Source: Cotesia glomerata
Lineage: Eukaryota > Arthropoda > Insecta > Hymenoptera > Braconidae
DNA: 64,000 bases
NCBI RefSeq assembly: GCF_020080835.1
Contig: NC_058167.1
Coordinates: forward strand, 4,960,659-5,024,658
Direction of reading: 5' to 3'
Every line of letters starts with the position of its first letter. Position 1 is the first letter of the stretch. The position numbers and the translations under genes were made by a program. The notes beneath the pieces were generated by a model. The model did not search any database. It was given only the letters and a program-made list of their open reading frames with translations, and was not told the DNA's origin. This document shows positions 1 through 11,310 of the stretch, one piece after another.

Positions 1-200
1 GAGTTTTTTTCTTATTATTTACAATTAAACGAGACCAAGTTTGATAACAATTTAAATTCCACATATTTATCATCACCATAATGATCTTTGAAAAACGTAA
101 CTCAAAATATTACATTTTTCTCGCGTTTTCGTATTCACGAATTAAAGAAATTTTTGTTACTGCTTGGTAAGAAAACTTTTTTTAATAATTTCATATTTTT

Positions 201-300
201 NNNNNNNNNNNNNNNNNNNNNNNNNNNNNNNNNNNNNNNNNNNNNNNNNNNNNNNNNNNNNNNNNNNNNNNNNNNNNNNNNNNNNNNNNNNNNNNNNNNN
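201..300. other. Assembly gap of 100 Ns
   Basis: Exactly 100 undetermined bases, the usual size for a scaffold gap of unknown true length. The sequence on either side is AT-rich and shows no gene. Reading frames drawn across it have no meaning. Confidence 0.98.
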
Positions 301-486
301 CAATTTTTAGTATTTATTTTATTACGCCTTTAAATTGGTAGGGACGATTTTTAAATTGAAAGAAAAAAATTTAATTAAGAACTGTCGAATAAATTCAGGT
401 TTGGCATCATTGGGTAATCTATTGACCCCCGGGGTGCCGTCACAGATGAGCTTACTTTACCTAACTAATATTTTAGGGACTCACCA

Positions 487-990
487 TTATTGGCCCCATA
501 AGTCAGCCCAAATAATACCCCGTTTCTCTAACGACTTAGCCTCGAAAGGCGGGTACGTGTCGTGGCCGGTCTTCTGGAAATACTCCTCGGAGTAGTATCC
601 GTATCGAGAGTCTTCGACCGGGATGACTCCTCCTAGTGGCCGAACTTTGGGAATCTCAACGGAAGTCAGTGTCCAAGTCCGGGTGATGTCCGTCCAGAAG
701 GCAGGGCGGTTGTTGTTGATTGGAATGGACTGACCCTCTTGACCCTGGTACGAAGGAGGCGGTGATTTTGGAGAGTCTTCTTCGGCGGTTCGTACTACTT
801 TCACACGCGGTTCGACGAGTATTTCGTCGTCGATTATTCGCAACGACGGTTTCGTTGCCCGCACTACCTCTACTTCCGATTCAACTGGGTTTGTGTTATT
901 AATTGCCGACAAACTGAACGGTTGGGCTAAGAGACGACGGCCTTGTTGTACCGAGCGACCGGATCGACGCGATCGCCTTCCTCGAGACAT
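487..990 (-). CDS. Unrecognised 167-codon ORF with basic N-terminus and PPxY motif
   Basis: An ATG-initiated frame of 167 codons on the minus strand, GC-richer than its surroundings. The first 20 residues are strongly basic (Arg/Ser-rich, starting MSRGRRSRRSGR). An acidic middle part follows, then a PPPSY motif near residue 81, and a C-terminal half rich in Tyr, Pro and Trp. PPxY motifs bind WW domains and act as late domains in many retroelement Gag and viral matrix proteins, so a retroelement or viral structural protein is one possibility. I do not recognise the family, and no neighbouring pol gene is visible. Four hairpin repeats lie just upstream of the ATG. The GC-rich reading frame in an AT-rich region makes a real, possibly relic, gene more likely than a chance ORF. 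Confidence 0.45.
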   Translation of the reverse strand: MSRGRRSRRSGRSVQQGRRLLAQPFSLSAINNTNPVESEVEVVRATKPSLRIIDDEILVEPRVKVVRTAEEDSPKSPPPSYQGQEGQSIPINNNRPAFWTDITRTWTLTSVEIPKVRPLGGVIPVEDSRYGYYSEEYFQKTGHDTYPPFEAKSLEKRGIIWADLWGQ

Positions 991-1008
991 GAACTGGAGG
1001 ATTTGGTG

Positions 1009-1172
1009 TTGGCGGAACGCTGGCTAGCACTCGCACCGAAGAGACTAGAATCTGGTGAACGCTGGTAAGCGCTCGACCGGCAGGATGGGTTAAGTTGGCG
1101 GAACGCTGGCTAGCGCTCCCACCAAAAGGTTTTTTTATTTGGGGTGGAACAGCTTGTTAAGCGCTCGCCCCC
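1009..1172. repeat. Four imperfect hairpin repeats (GAACGCTGG..AGCGCTC type)
   Basis: Four copies of a roughly 27-base partly palindromic motif begin near 1010, 1054, 1095 and 1142, spaced 40-50 bases apart. Each has the form GGYGGAACGCTGG followed by TAGCGCTC and CACC, so each can fold into a stem around AGCGCT. They sit immediately upstream of the minus-strand ORF at 487-990, where they could be promoter or LTR sequence, or subterminal repeats of a transposon. Their function is unknown. Confidence 0.6.
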
Positions 1173-2591
1173 ATAATAAGTAGAGTGGACTATGTATTCG
1201 GTATAGTTGGTATTTATTCGGATAATAGGATCTGGAGAGATTCAAGTCGGAGGGCAGAGCTCTTTACACTAGAGAGTCTCTGGATCTACTGACTGAATTA
1301 GCTCCAGATTAGTTTTTTATAAACAGTTTTTCAGCCATGTTTGCAGCTCAGGTCACTCCCTGAGAGAGTCATCGAGGCCCGGGTCCCATGCTGACGTAAG
1401 ATGTTTGGACTATCCGCGGCCGCGGTGACTCTCTACTGATGCCTTATCGCGAGACTTCCGTTACCAAGCTGCTGATCAAGCCACCAGCGAAGCAACGGAC
1501 ATCTCTCAATGTGCATTCGGAGAATTTAACAAGATATATTTATTTAAAATATAATATTTATAAAGTAATCAAAAAAAATAATTTTAGGCGAAATTCTGAG
1601 AACGTAACAACTGGCATATTTCCCACAAGCGTGGAAGTTGATATACATTTTCCCATTAAACAAAGTCTCTCCACCGCGTTCGTTATCTGATACTCGTCCG
1701 ATAGCTAATACTTCGCATCTAAGTAAAGTATTTGAACGAGTAGTAGCCAATCAAGTGATGAACTATCTTGAGGACAATGAATTGCTTGATAACTATCAAT
1801 CTGGCTTCAGAAAACATCATAGTACTCAGCCTTTTGATTATGTTGACCATAAAGTTATTTTGAGAAACTTGGTTGAATTAGGCTTCTCTATTGATACAAT
1901 CACCTGGTTCTTTTCATATCTGACTAACAGGAGTCAGTCAGTGGTAGATGAACAAGGGATTCCGGTGGGTTTCGTTGAAACCACGTCTGGTGTTCCTCAA
2001 GGCTCGGTCCTAGGACCTATATTATTTTTAATAGTTATGAACCTAGTAACTAAACGGCTGGCATATAGTCGATATGGTCTATTTGCCGATGACACATACA
2101 TCTACTTACATTTCTATTCGTATCAGCTCCATGAAGCAATAAGGCTGATAAATGTTGATGCCCAAGCTGTTGCTGATTGGGCCAGAGAGAATGGCTTAGA
2201 AGTAAATCTTCTTAAACCAAAAGCTATGCGGTTAGGATCAAATAATAGAGTGAAATCTCTTATACGTGAAGGATTACCCCCTATCATCATTGATGGTGTG
2301 ACACTCCCGTATACGGACTCGGCTAAGTGTCTTGGACTCCATTTATCGAGTGATCTATCTTGGAATTTTCATGTTGCAAAAACAGTAAGCAAAATAAACT
2401 CTACATTATATAGTCTGAAACTACGTAAAAATATTTACACTCATAATATAAAAAAACTTCTAGTCTCAGCAACTATTTTACCCCTAATTGACTATTGCAT
2501 TATTGTTTTAACAAATTCATTATATGAAAATGATCGTAAACTTCAACGTGCGGTAAACTCAACTATTCGCTTTATCTTTCACTTAATAATA

Positions 2592-2838
2592 CTGTATAAA
2601 TTAGGACGGTGGCGTTGTTTGCTCGGTGGGTCTTATATACGTGACTAAATAAAGTAGTCAGTACTTGTCTCGGATAGCTTAACTGGTAGAGCCTTTGGCG
2701 CGTAACCGAGAGATCTGGGTTCGATTCCCAGTCTGGGCTGTCTGATTATTTTTTCAATTAGGGAAAAATTCCCACTGACTAGGTCCCCCCCCCTTTTCCC
2801 TATCCGTTCTTTCCCAACTCCCTCAAAATTTGCTTTAA
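2592..2838 (+). mobile_element. tRNA-derived SINE inserted in the LINE
   Basis: About 250 bases interrupt the LINE reading frame. The core is a tRNA-shaped head at 2668-2738, followed by unrelated sequence including a C run at 2787-2796. Both promoter boxes of RNA polymerase III are visible: an A box at TAGCTTAACTGG (2675-2686) and a B box at GGTTCGATTCC (2718-2728). The exact borders are uncertain because the flanking AT-rich sequence gives only an approximate target duplication (CTTAATA-like on the left, CTTTAATAT on the right). Confidence 0.6.
2668..2738 (+). other. tRNA-like head of SINE (pseudo-tRNA, CGT anticodon position)
   Basis: A full cloverleaf can be drawn. The acceptor stem has six of seven pairs, with T8 and A9. 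The D stem is GCTT/GAGC, the anticodon stem TTTGG/CCGAG, and the T arm is perfect (CTGGG, loop TTCGATT, CCCAG). The anticodon position reads CGT, but the base before it is G instead of the universal T33. A functional tRNA is therefore unlikely, and this is better read as the head of a SINE. Confidence 0.6.
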
Positions 2839-3478
2839 TATGGCTTTAATATGTGACGAACACGTCACGCCTTACAGACGTGAATTTGGTTGGCTATCTA
2901 TTAAAAGTCGCCGTATTTATTATGTTGCTTGCTATTTTTATAAACTTTTAGACATAGAAAAACCTTATTACTTGCGAGATTTATTCTGTGAAGATCTTAC
3001 TGTTAGGCATTCTGAAAGATTAGCAGCAAAGAAAAACAGTAGTTTCAAAATGCCGAATTTTGCTACAACTCATTATGAATATTCTTTTGTTGTAACGGTC
3101 ATACGTCTTTGGGATGAACTTCCAGTAGACATTGTTAACTCATCTAGCCTAGAAATCTTCAAAAATAAACTGTTCGATTACTTATTTATTCTGGATATTT
3201 AATCTCTATTGTCTTATTTACTATAATTGGTTAAATCGTTTTATATGTTTATTATTATCAAAATTAAACTCTTATATTTAACATTGTTACCTAATATGTA
3301 AAATCGTTAATATTTATAAATACTTATTATATCAATTTTGTTATTATTTAGGTATAGCAAATAATCATTGTATAATTAACTGTTAAACAAATTTATGTAC
3401 TTAATTTCTGAATATTGCCATCTGGCCAAATTGGCTTTGGTATAACAATAAATTAATCTAATCTAATCTAATCTAAAT

Positions 3479-4287
3479 CATTCAAATATATCACCTGTCG
3501 TCGGTGAACTAATAGCAATAAAAAAAAAATAATACACCTTTAATTGTACAGTTCGGTACGCAATCAATAACTCGTCAGTGTTCCGTCACCGCGTCTCACA
3601 CTGGGCTCAAAATTTCGCTAAGCCCCAATCTCGCATCTAGGAGTGGGTACTTTGCGCGCCTACTGACTGCCTCGGACGTACAGTCGTTTCTCGGGTTCCC
3701 TCTCCGGAGGTGGACCTTTTACTTGGTATCGGTAAGTCGACGTTCGCACGAACCCGAAGCTCGATCAATGGGTAATCAACTAATCAGTCAAAGGTTACCC
3801 CGGGATTATAAATGCAAAAAAATCACACAATAATAATAATAACTACCGAACAGCAGTAAACAACAAAAAAGGCGTTACCTAAATACCTCGTGGGATTATC
3901 TTCGCTGAGTTAGTAACAACTCAACCTTGAAATTTTTCAACAATAAGTCACGCCAAGCGTCGACGACGATTAAATAAAATTAAAATTATTTACATATTCA
4001 ACTCAAGCTAAATTTTAATTTAACTAAATCCCACGAGCTATTTTAATCGAAAGCAAGCCCACTCACCCTGGTCAAAGACGCAGATCCAAATCTCGTCCGT
4101 AGGTTGGTCGCTCGCCAAATCGCCCTCGGCTTCCACGTCGAGATAAATCTGGGGTTGGTGAGCCCAGCATGGCGTCGGATGTCCACTGACAACTCGTGAA
4201 GAATGTCCCGATCCTGGACTATACACGTCGAATTGATGTGAAGCCTCACAATCACGTTGTAGTAACACAAAACTCAATAATTGATAA
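3479..4287. other. No gene seen; patch of GC-rich unknown sequence
   Basis: AT-rich ends enclose a GC-richer stretch (about 3555-3800 and 4050-4250) resembling the untranslated part of an LTR element, including a TACCCCGGGATT block near 3797-3808. I find no open gene and no convincing LTR boundaries. It abuts the left end of the DNA transposon at 4288. Confidence 0.4.
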
Positions 4288-4953
4288 CACCGGCACACAA
4301 AAAAAAAAAGTTGTCTGTACTTGGGACGCGCCACATATATTCCCATGTAATTTGACCCGCTGAACCCGAATTTGAGGTCCGTTTGGCCCCTACACCCTAG
4401 GATTTTGAGAAAACTGTAAAAAACCGAAAAAAAACGGGAAAATTGGGGGTTTAGGTAATTGCAAAAAATTTTTAGATTATAACTATGCATGTTTTTCATA
4501 TATTTCGATCTGCTTTATACTTATCTGAAGTGTACTCAGACCAGCAGCCATTAAAAGTCTAAGTAAATCCCGAAAACCCATGAAAATTGCGAAAAAACAA
4601 AAATTCCCAATATTGTGATAAAAAAAATGTATTGAGCTAAATATATGATGATTTTCATGTAGGTTTATCGACGACATATAAATCTCCAACTTTTATAACT
4701 CAGACGTCTCGAAAACATCAAACAAATGTGCAAAAAACCCCGAAAATTGGAAAAAAATCAAATGTAATATAATAAAAATCGAGTTATTATTCAAAATAAA
4801 TAAAAAAAAATCATATCATTCGATCTGTGGTGCATAAAAAAAAAGTATTTCGTCTTAAGACTTAAAAAAAATTAATTTTTTCGGAAAATATCATCAAAAC
4901 CCTTTGGATTTGAATTTTAATTCGTTCTCCGCTTATATCTCACCCTTTTATCT

Positions 4954-5915
4954 TCAAACGTCCTGCATAAAGGGTTTCTCTTTCGTTTCCTCTCTTCTTC
5001 GGGTAAATCTCTCTTCAGAGTCCAACAATGATCTACCATCATATTGACATCCACTCATGTTTTGATGGAATGTTTCTTCTCTTTCTTCACTGAAATTACC
5101 AAGATTTTCAGGAAAGTGTGAAAGATGAGATTGTAAATAGTGCAATTTTGTATTCACATTCCCTAAAAAATTTCGAGATACTTCCTTAAAACTTCCCCAA
5201 GCTGCTCTCTCAATCTTGTGCATCTCATACTCAAGATTAGCATCCTGGAATTGAGTCCGAATTTGGGGTACATAAAAATTCCTTCTTTCAATTTATTGTC
5301 ACTTATAGCTGGAAATTTTTCGTCCAAGTACTTAACACAGTTGCCATTTTATCGAGAGCTTTGACAAAATGCTTCATAAGGTCAAGCTTGATATAAAGTG
5401 GTGGCAGCAAGTACTTGTAAGGATTAATGAGAGATTCTCGCATAACGTTGTGAGAACCAGGATTCAAATTCTTTCTTGTTGGCCGTTCTTTTCTACTGTA
5501 GGGAATTTTCCGATCGTGACTATCCTACAAACATACAAGAAGGGATATATTGTGAACCAGATTGTTGGCTTAACTAGTGTAGCAATTTTCAGATCACCAC
5601 AAACTTTTCAATGATTTTTGGTCAAATGAGCTACTGGAGTCGGTGCTTTGAGACTTCGCTTAGACAAAGCAATGAAAAACTTTCACTCCTCGTCCTGAAA
5701 GTGTTCGGCTTTAACTCATCAATCAAACTTCTTACATCTGAACAGTCCACTAATGAATTTTCGCCGTTTTAAAAATGTTATCAGATTTTTTTTCCCTATC
5801 ACGATACAAATAAGCTGTTGTATTTTTAGTTAATAAATTTTTTTCTTTAAGCTGATGTTTCAGGGTTTTCACTTCTAGGAACTTTTGGGCTCAGAATCGA
5901 TTTCTTGCTTAAATG
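4954..5915 (-). pseudogene. Deleted second copy of the DDE-like transposon gene
   Basis: This is the inverted copy of the gene at 5944-7911. From 5915 downward it matches the acidic linker, the YFYRDRE block, the SLIDPSKYLLPP block, the ERAAWGSFKE block and the HFPENLG block of the right copy, but with internal deletions and stops. The block corresponding to the first two-thirds of the core (EEWRLFIDSS to TKYPCFLCLW) is missing, as is sequence before SKLHYLHSH. It cannot encode a working protein. Confidence 0.75.
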
Positions 5916-5934
5916 CTTGTGCCTGTAACCAGGG

Positions 5935-6140
5935 CACCTCCACGTGGTGACGGCGGGCAACAGGACCGTCTGGCATAGTCCCTGGGTTAACGGCTTGAAT
6001 GCCGTCATGGCAGGCACAAGTAATAAGTGTTTTACGATGCAGGGACCCGGAATCCCAGTATCGGCGTCTGGTCAGAGTGAGAAAGCAGGCTCGCAGGCGT
6101 CGTCATCAAGTGACTGCAGCTCTTCATTAGTGGGTGACTT
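5935..6140 (+). other. GC-rich segment of foreign type at the head-to-head junction
   Basis: This block is clearly GC-richer than the transposon on both sides. It starts just after the left arm ends and contributes the first codons of the frame at 5944, a Ser/Gly-rich stretch without similarity to the transposase family. It looks like the 5' part of another element, possibly a LINE 5' UTR/ORF1 start, captured when the two arms joined. The origin is not proven. Confidence 0.4.
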
Positions 6141-7911
6141 GGCTTCTGAAGCGTTTAATATGACAAGAAGTGTCTCTCACATATGTAACACACCCTCCAA
6201 TTGCTTCTGTTACATATGTGGAGAATTTGAAGTAACGAAAAGTCGTAGATCTTTTTCAAACAAATTGAAAAATGTCTACGAAACCTGCTTCGGTATCCAG
6301 ATTACGAACTGGGAAGCAACTTGGGTACCACATTCACTTTGCAATCGGTGTCACACGATGCTTACTCGTTGGGAGCAGACGAAAAGTAAACAGTGCTTGA
6401 AATTTTCAAAACCTGTGATTTGGTCTGCACCAACGAGTCAAAAAACTGCTATTTTTGCACGACGGAAGTTTCAGGTTTTTCTTCGACAACCAAACATAAA
6501 ATTCAATATGCCAACGTAACATCAGTTGTGCCAGCAGAAAAAGTTTTGAATGTCGAAGAACCTGCAGCTCCTGAACCAGTGAATGAACATGAAGAGATGG
6601 AAGTTGAAGATAACTTTGAAGAAATCGATCCTGAACCCGAAGAGATCCATTCTGAGGATGAAGAATACATCCCGAGTGGTGTTCCTAGAAGTAAAGACCC
6701 TGAAGTCTTCGATCAACTTGAATTGAATGACCTTGTACGAGACTTAGGACTATCTAAGGTAAAAGCTGAACATTTAGCCTCAGCTTTAAGGAAAAAAAAT
6801 TTATTAGCTAAAAATACAACAGCTTATTTTTATCGTGATAGGGAAAAAGAGTTCCGGAAGTATTTTACAAAAGACAGCGAAAATTCATTTGTGTACTGTT
6901 CAGATGTAAAAGGACTGATCGATGAGTTGAAGCCAAACACTTACAAAGACGAAGAATGGAGGCTTTTTATTGACTCCTCTAGGCGAAGTCTTAAAGCTGT
7001 GCTTCTTCATAATGGAAACTTATTGGCACCGATTCCAGTAGCTCATTCGACTAAACTAAAGGAGACTTATGACAATTTACAGGTTGTATTAGATAAAATA
7101 AACTATTCAGAACATCAATGGAAGGTTTGTGGTGATCTGAAAATTGCAACAATATTGGTAGGCCAACAATCAGGGTTCACAAAGTACCCCTGCTTCTTAT
7201 GTTTGTGGGATAGCCGAGACCGAAAGAATCATTACATTCAAAAAGAATGGCCAACAAGAACAAATTTGAATCCTGGTTCTCACAATGTTACGCGACAATC
7301 TCTAATTGATCCTTCCAAGTACTTGCTGCCCCCACTTCATATCAAGCTTGGCCTTATGAAGCAATTTGTCAAAGCTCTGGATAAAGATGGAAACTGTTTT
7401 AAGTACTTGGGCGAAAAATTTCCAGCTATAAGTGACGCTAAATTAAAAGAAGGAATTTTTGATGGACCCCAAATTCGGACTCTATTCCAGGATGCTAATC
7501 TTGAATATGAGATGAACGAGATTGAGAGAGCAGCTTGGGGAAGTTTTAAGGAAGTATCACAGCAATTTTTAGGGAATACGAAAAGTGATAACTACGCAAC
7601 TTTAGTTGACGAGTTGTTATACAACTATAATACTTTAGGTTGCTTAATGAATACAAAATTGCACTATTTACATTCTCATCTTTCACACTTTCCTGAAAAT
7701 CTTGGTGATTTTAGTGAAGAGCAAGGTGAGAGATTCCATCAAGACATTAGTGTGATGGAGATATCAAGGAACGTGGGATGTAAATATGATGGCAGATCAT
7801 TGTTGGACTCTGAAGAGAGATTTACCCGAAGAAGAGAGGAAACGAAAGAGAAACCCTTTATGCAGGACGTTTGAAGATAAAAGGGTGAGATATAAGCGGA
7901 GAACGAATTAA
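5944..7911 (+). pseudogene. DDE-type transposase-like gene of an uncharacterised animal family, two frameshifts
   Basis: The N-terminal part has a zinc-binding arrangement (CYICGEFE.. then PHSLCNRCH, roughly residues 80-140), followed by an acidic linker. The core carries EEWRLFIDSSRRSLKAVLL, CGDLKIATIL, TKYPCFLCLWDSRD, PPLHIKLGLMKQFVKALD, IFDGPQIR and FSEEQGERFHQD. These blocks recur in uncharacterised proteins of many insects and other animals that I remember as repeat-associated. The acids in FIDSS, CGDLK and GERFHQD are candidate DDE residues (inference). A frameshift lies in the A run near 6440, and a second near 7768, after which the true C-terminus (MADHCWTLKRD, then a basic tail) continues in another frame to 7911. 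The first 60 codons are unlike the family and may come from another element. Confidence 0.7.
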
Positions 7912-8527
7912 AATTCAAATCCAAAGGGTTTTGATGATATTTTCCGAAAAATTAATTTTTTAAGTCTTAGGACGAAATACTTTTTTTTTATGCACCACAG
8001 ATCGAATGATATGATTTTTTATTTATTTTGAATAATAACTCGATTTTTATTATATTACATTTGATTTTTTTCCAATTTTCGGGGTTTTTTGCACATTTGT
8101 TTGATGTTTTCGAGACGTCTGAGTTATAAAAGTTGGAGATTTATATGTCGTCGATAAACCTACATGAAAATCATCATATATTTAGCTCAATACATTTTTT
8201 ATCACAATATTGGGAATTTTTGTTTTTTCGCAATTTTCATGGGTTTTTGGGATTTACTTAGACTTTTAATGGCTGCTGGTCTGAGTACACTTCAGATAAG
8301 TATAAAGCAGATCGAAATACATGAAAATCATGCATAGTTAGAATCTAAAAAATTTTTCAATCACCAAAACCCCCAATTTTCCCGTTTTTTCGGTTTTTAC
8401 AGTTTTCTCAAAATCCTAGGGTGTAGGGGCCAAACGGACCTCAAATTCGGGTTCAGCGGGTCAAATTACATGGGAATATATGTGGCGCGTCCCAAGTACA
8501 GACAACTTTTTTTTTGTGTGCCGGTGT

Positions 8528-9629
8528 AACCGTCAATTCAACGTCGATGACAATAATAATTTTTAACAGCAATACTCAATAGCGAACTACGCTTCGTCAT
8601 AGTAATAATTATTTTGTCGCTTAACTTAACAGCAAGAATAAAACAACATCCGAAATTTGTTGCAACGGAATTAAATTAGCAAAAGTACATCCGAGCAACA
8701 CCAAGCCAAAACGTGGAAGAAAGAAAAATCATCACTTATCGCATTCTTTGCTTGCTCGCCCCACTCTCGGGAGTAGTTGACGTTTTAACTCTAGAGATGG
8801 CACCATATATTCAATTTTCCGATATCGACGTGCCATTTGATGTATTGACTGGAGCATTGGCGCGCTCGACAGCCTGCTTTCCAACTTCACGCCTGCGCCG
8901 CTTGTTCACTCCACGTTCCGTGTAGTCCGTCGTCTTGTTTACTCTTGGGACAGCCATCCTCTCGCCGTTGATGATCTTGAAGAAGATTTTCGTCGTCTTT
9001 TTTTGTCGAGCGAGTGGCCGTCGTATTTTGTACCATTTACAGTAATTAAATAACTTAAATCTAATGTAAAGCTAACTTAATTTACTACAGTTAAATTATT
9101 TCTTAATCGCAAATAAATTCGGGGTTTCGCGCGCAGTCGAGGTTCGTTCGAATTTTACTCACGCAAGGGCGACTCGGTCGCGGTGAATCCAACCAATGAC
9201 CGCAATTAAATTAAAATTTGCTTTTTGAATAAATTCAAAATACTAGTAAAAAAAATAGTACACAGGTGGCGCTAACAACAGCGGCCTGTAACAACACCTC
9301 CCCCCAGCCGTCGACCAGGAGCCCATGGTTTCGTCTAGGTACTTTTTGGACCAGCACAACTACCTTCGGAACCAACAGCAACCTAAACTACCCATCACCA
9401 GCAATATAACCAAAAAAATTATTTCTTAGTCAAATTCAGAAATAAAGTTTTATTTATAAACATGACTCGGCTTAGCGGCACGTGCAGCACTATCGCCCTA
9501 TGGCGTATTCAGTCAGCGCCTTTGGCGCATGGTACTTCGTCGTCTGCATGACGATCAAAACAAACGAATACAAAAATCAAATCATAAACCAAAAAAACTT
9601 TTTTTTTCTAAAATAAATAAAAAAAAAAA
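8528..9629. other. No gene recognised; GC-rich patches
   Basis: The sequence to the right of the DNA transposon holds GC-richer patches at 9120-9200 and 9270-9400, with a C run at 9300-9305. It also contains a hairpin-rich stretch at 9465-9545. A 70-codon frame at 8713-8925 has no recognisable feature. It may be decayed LTR-element noncoding sequence; no LTR borders are evident. Confidence 0.35.
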
Positions 9630-10755
<1,126 letters not shown>

Positions 10756-11310
10756 GGGGCAGAAAAGACTCGGAGCAGAAGAGATACTGCTACCAGGCGC
10801 GTCTCCGCGAGTGGATGGGAGAACGCTCGCTGTCCTTGGATGACACTTAATCTCTTAGTTGATGAGGTACATCGGGTAGGAGCCAAGCAAAATAACCAAA
10901 CAAAATAAGCTCACGTGGACAAAACTCCCCTTTGATGGGTTGGTCACACTAACTGACCTAGCAAGACGATTGGTTTCTGCTGTAACTCACTGGGAGTGTC
11001 CGGAACCTGTATCGTAGTTTCCGACGATGCAGGCCACGGCTGATGTGAGCTTGCTCTGCCGAGGTGAAAGTTGCAGCAGTGGTTCAGGAGCCAGCCACTT
11101 CGGGCTTTGATCAGGAAGTACGCAGTGAGTGTTAGAGATCGGAATCTTCACCGCTCCAAGCGAGTCTAGTCCCCCGTGTATTCTGCGACTGGCTAAGTGT
11201 CGGCTAGGCCTCAGGGAACTGGGGTAGGAGTATTATCTCCGAGGGTACACCCGTTCCTAGTTATGACAACCCGCTCCACTCCGTACGATGCGCTGGTAAA
11301 TCAAAAAAGT

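Larger units (their letters stand above)
1606..3202 (+). pseudogene. CR1-like LINE ORF2 remnant (reverse transcriptase)
   Basis: The frame from about 1638 carries recognisable reverse-transcriptase blocks: SLSDTRPIAN, QSGFRKHHST, SGVPQGSVLGP and the catalytic FADD box near 2086-2097. Part of the palm between the HHST and DYVDHK blocks is deleted. Upstream, the sequence matching FPTSWK is in another frame, so a frameshift lies near 1630. The coding line breaks at the SINE near 2590 and resumes near 2846 with DEHVTPYRREFGWL and the LWDELP block typical of the C-terminal region, ending in a stop at 3200-3202. It is non-functional because of truncation, frameshift, internal deletion and SINE insertion. 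Confidence 0.8.
1600..3478 (+). mobile_element. 5'-truncated CR1-like LINE interrupted by a SINE
   Basis: Remains of a CR1/L2-like non-LTR retrotransposon. Coding similarity starts near 1600 in the thumb-proximal part of the reverse transcriptase and runs to the stop at 3200-3202. The 3' UTR holds a small hairpin (CTGGCCAAATTGGC near 3420) and ends in a short run of TAATC-type units at 3447-3475, the simple tail usual for this group. The body is split near 2590-2840 by a tRNA-derived SINE. ORF1 and the endonuclease are absent, as expected after 5' truncation during target-primed reverse transcription. Confidence 0.8.
4288..8527. mobile_element. Head-to-head dimer of a DNA transposon with ACACCGGCACAC ends
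   Basis: Both outer ends carry the same inverted terminal sequence, ACACCGGCACAC followed by an A run: left at 4288-4299, its complement ending at 8527. The left arm (4288 to about 5915) is an inverted, internally deleted copy of the right arm (about 6620 to 8527). The match covers the 3' noncoding part and then the coding region. The 3' ends of both copies therefore face outward and they meet near 5915. No clear target duplication is visible. The right copy holds the better-preserved gene. Confidence 0.75.

Noticed and set aside
2668..2738. Functional tRNA-Thr gene
   Set aside because: The base before the anticodon is G instead of T, the acceptor stem has a mismatch and wobble pairs, and it lies in the middle of an interrupted LINE gene.
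11197..11310. N-terminal extension of R1 ORF1 into the 5' UTR
   Set aside because: The frame is open upstream but without an ATG. The first ATG in copies 1, 2 and 3 lies at the same position, so I started ORF1 there and kept the extension only as a remark.
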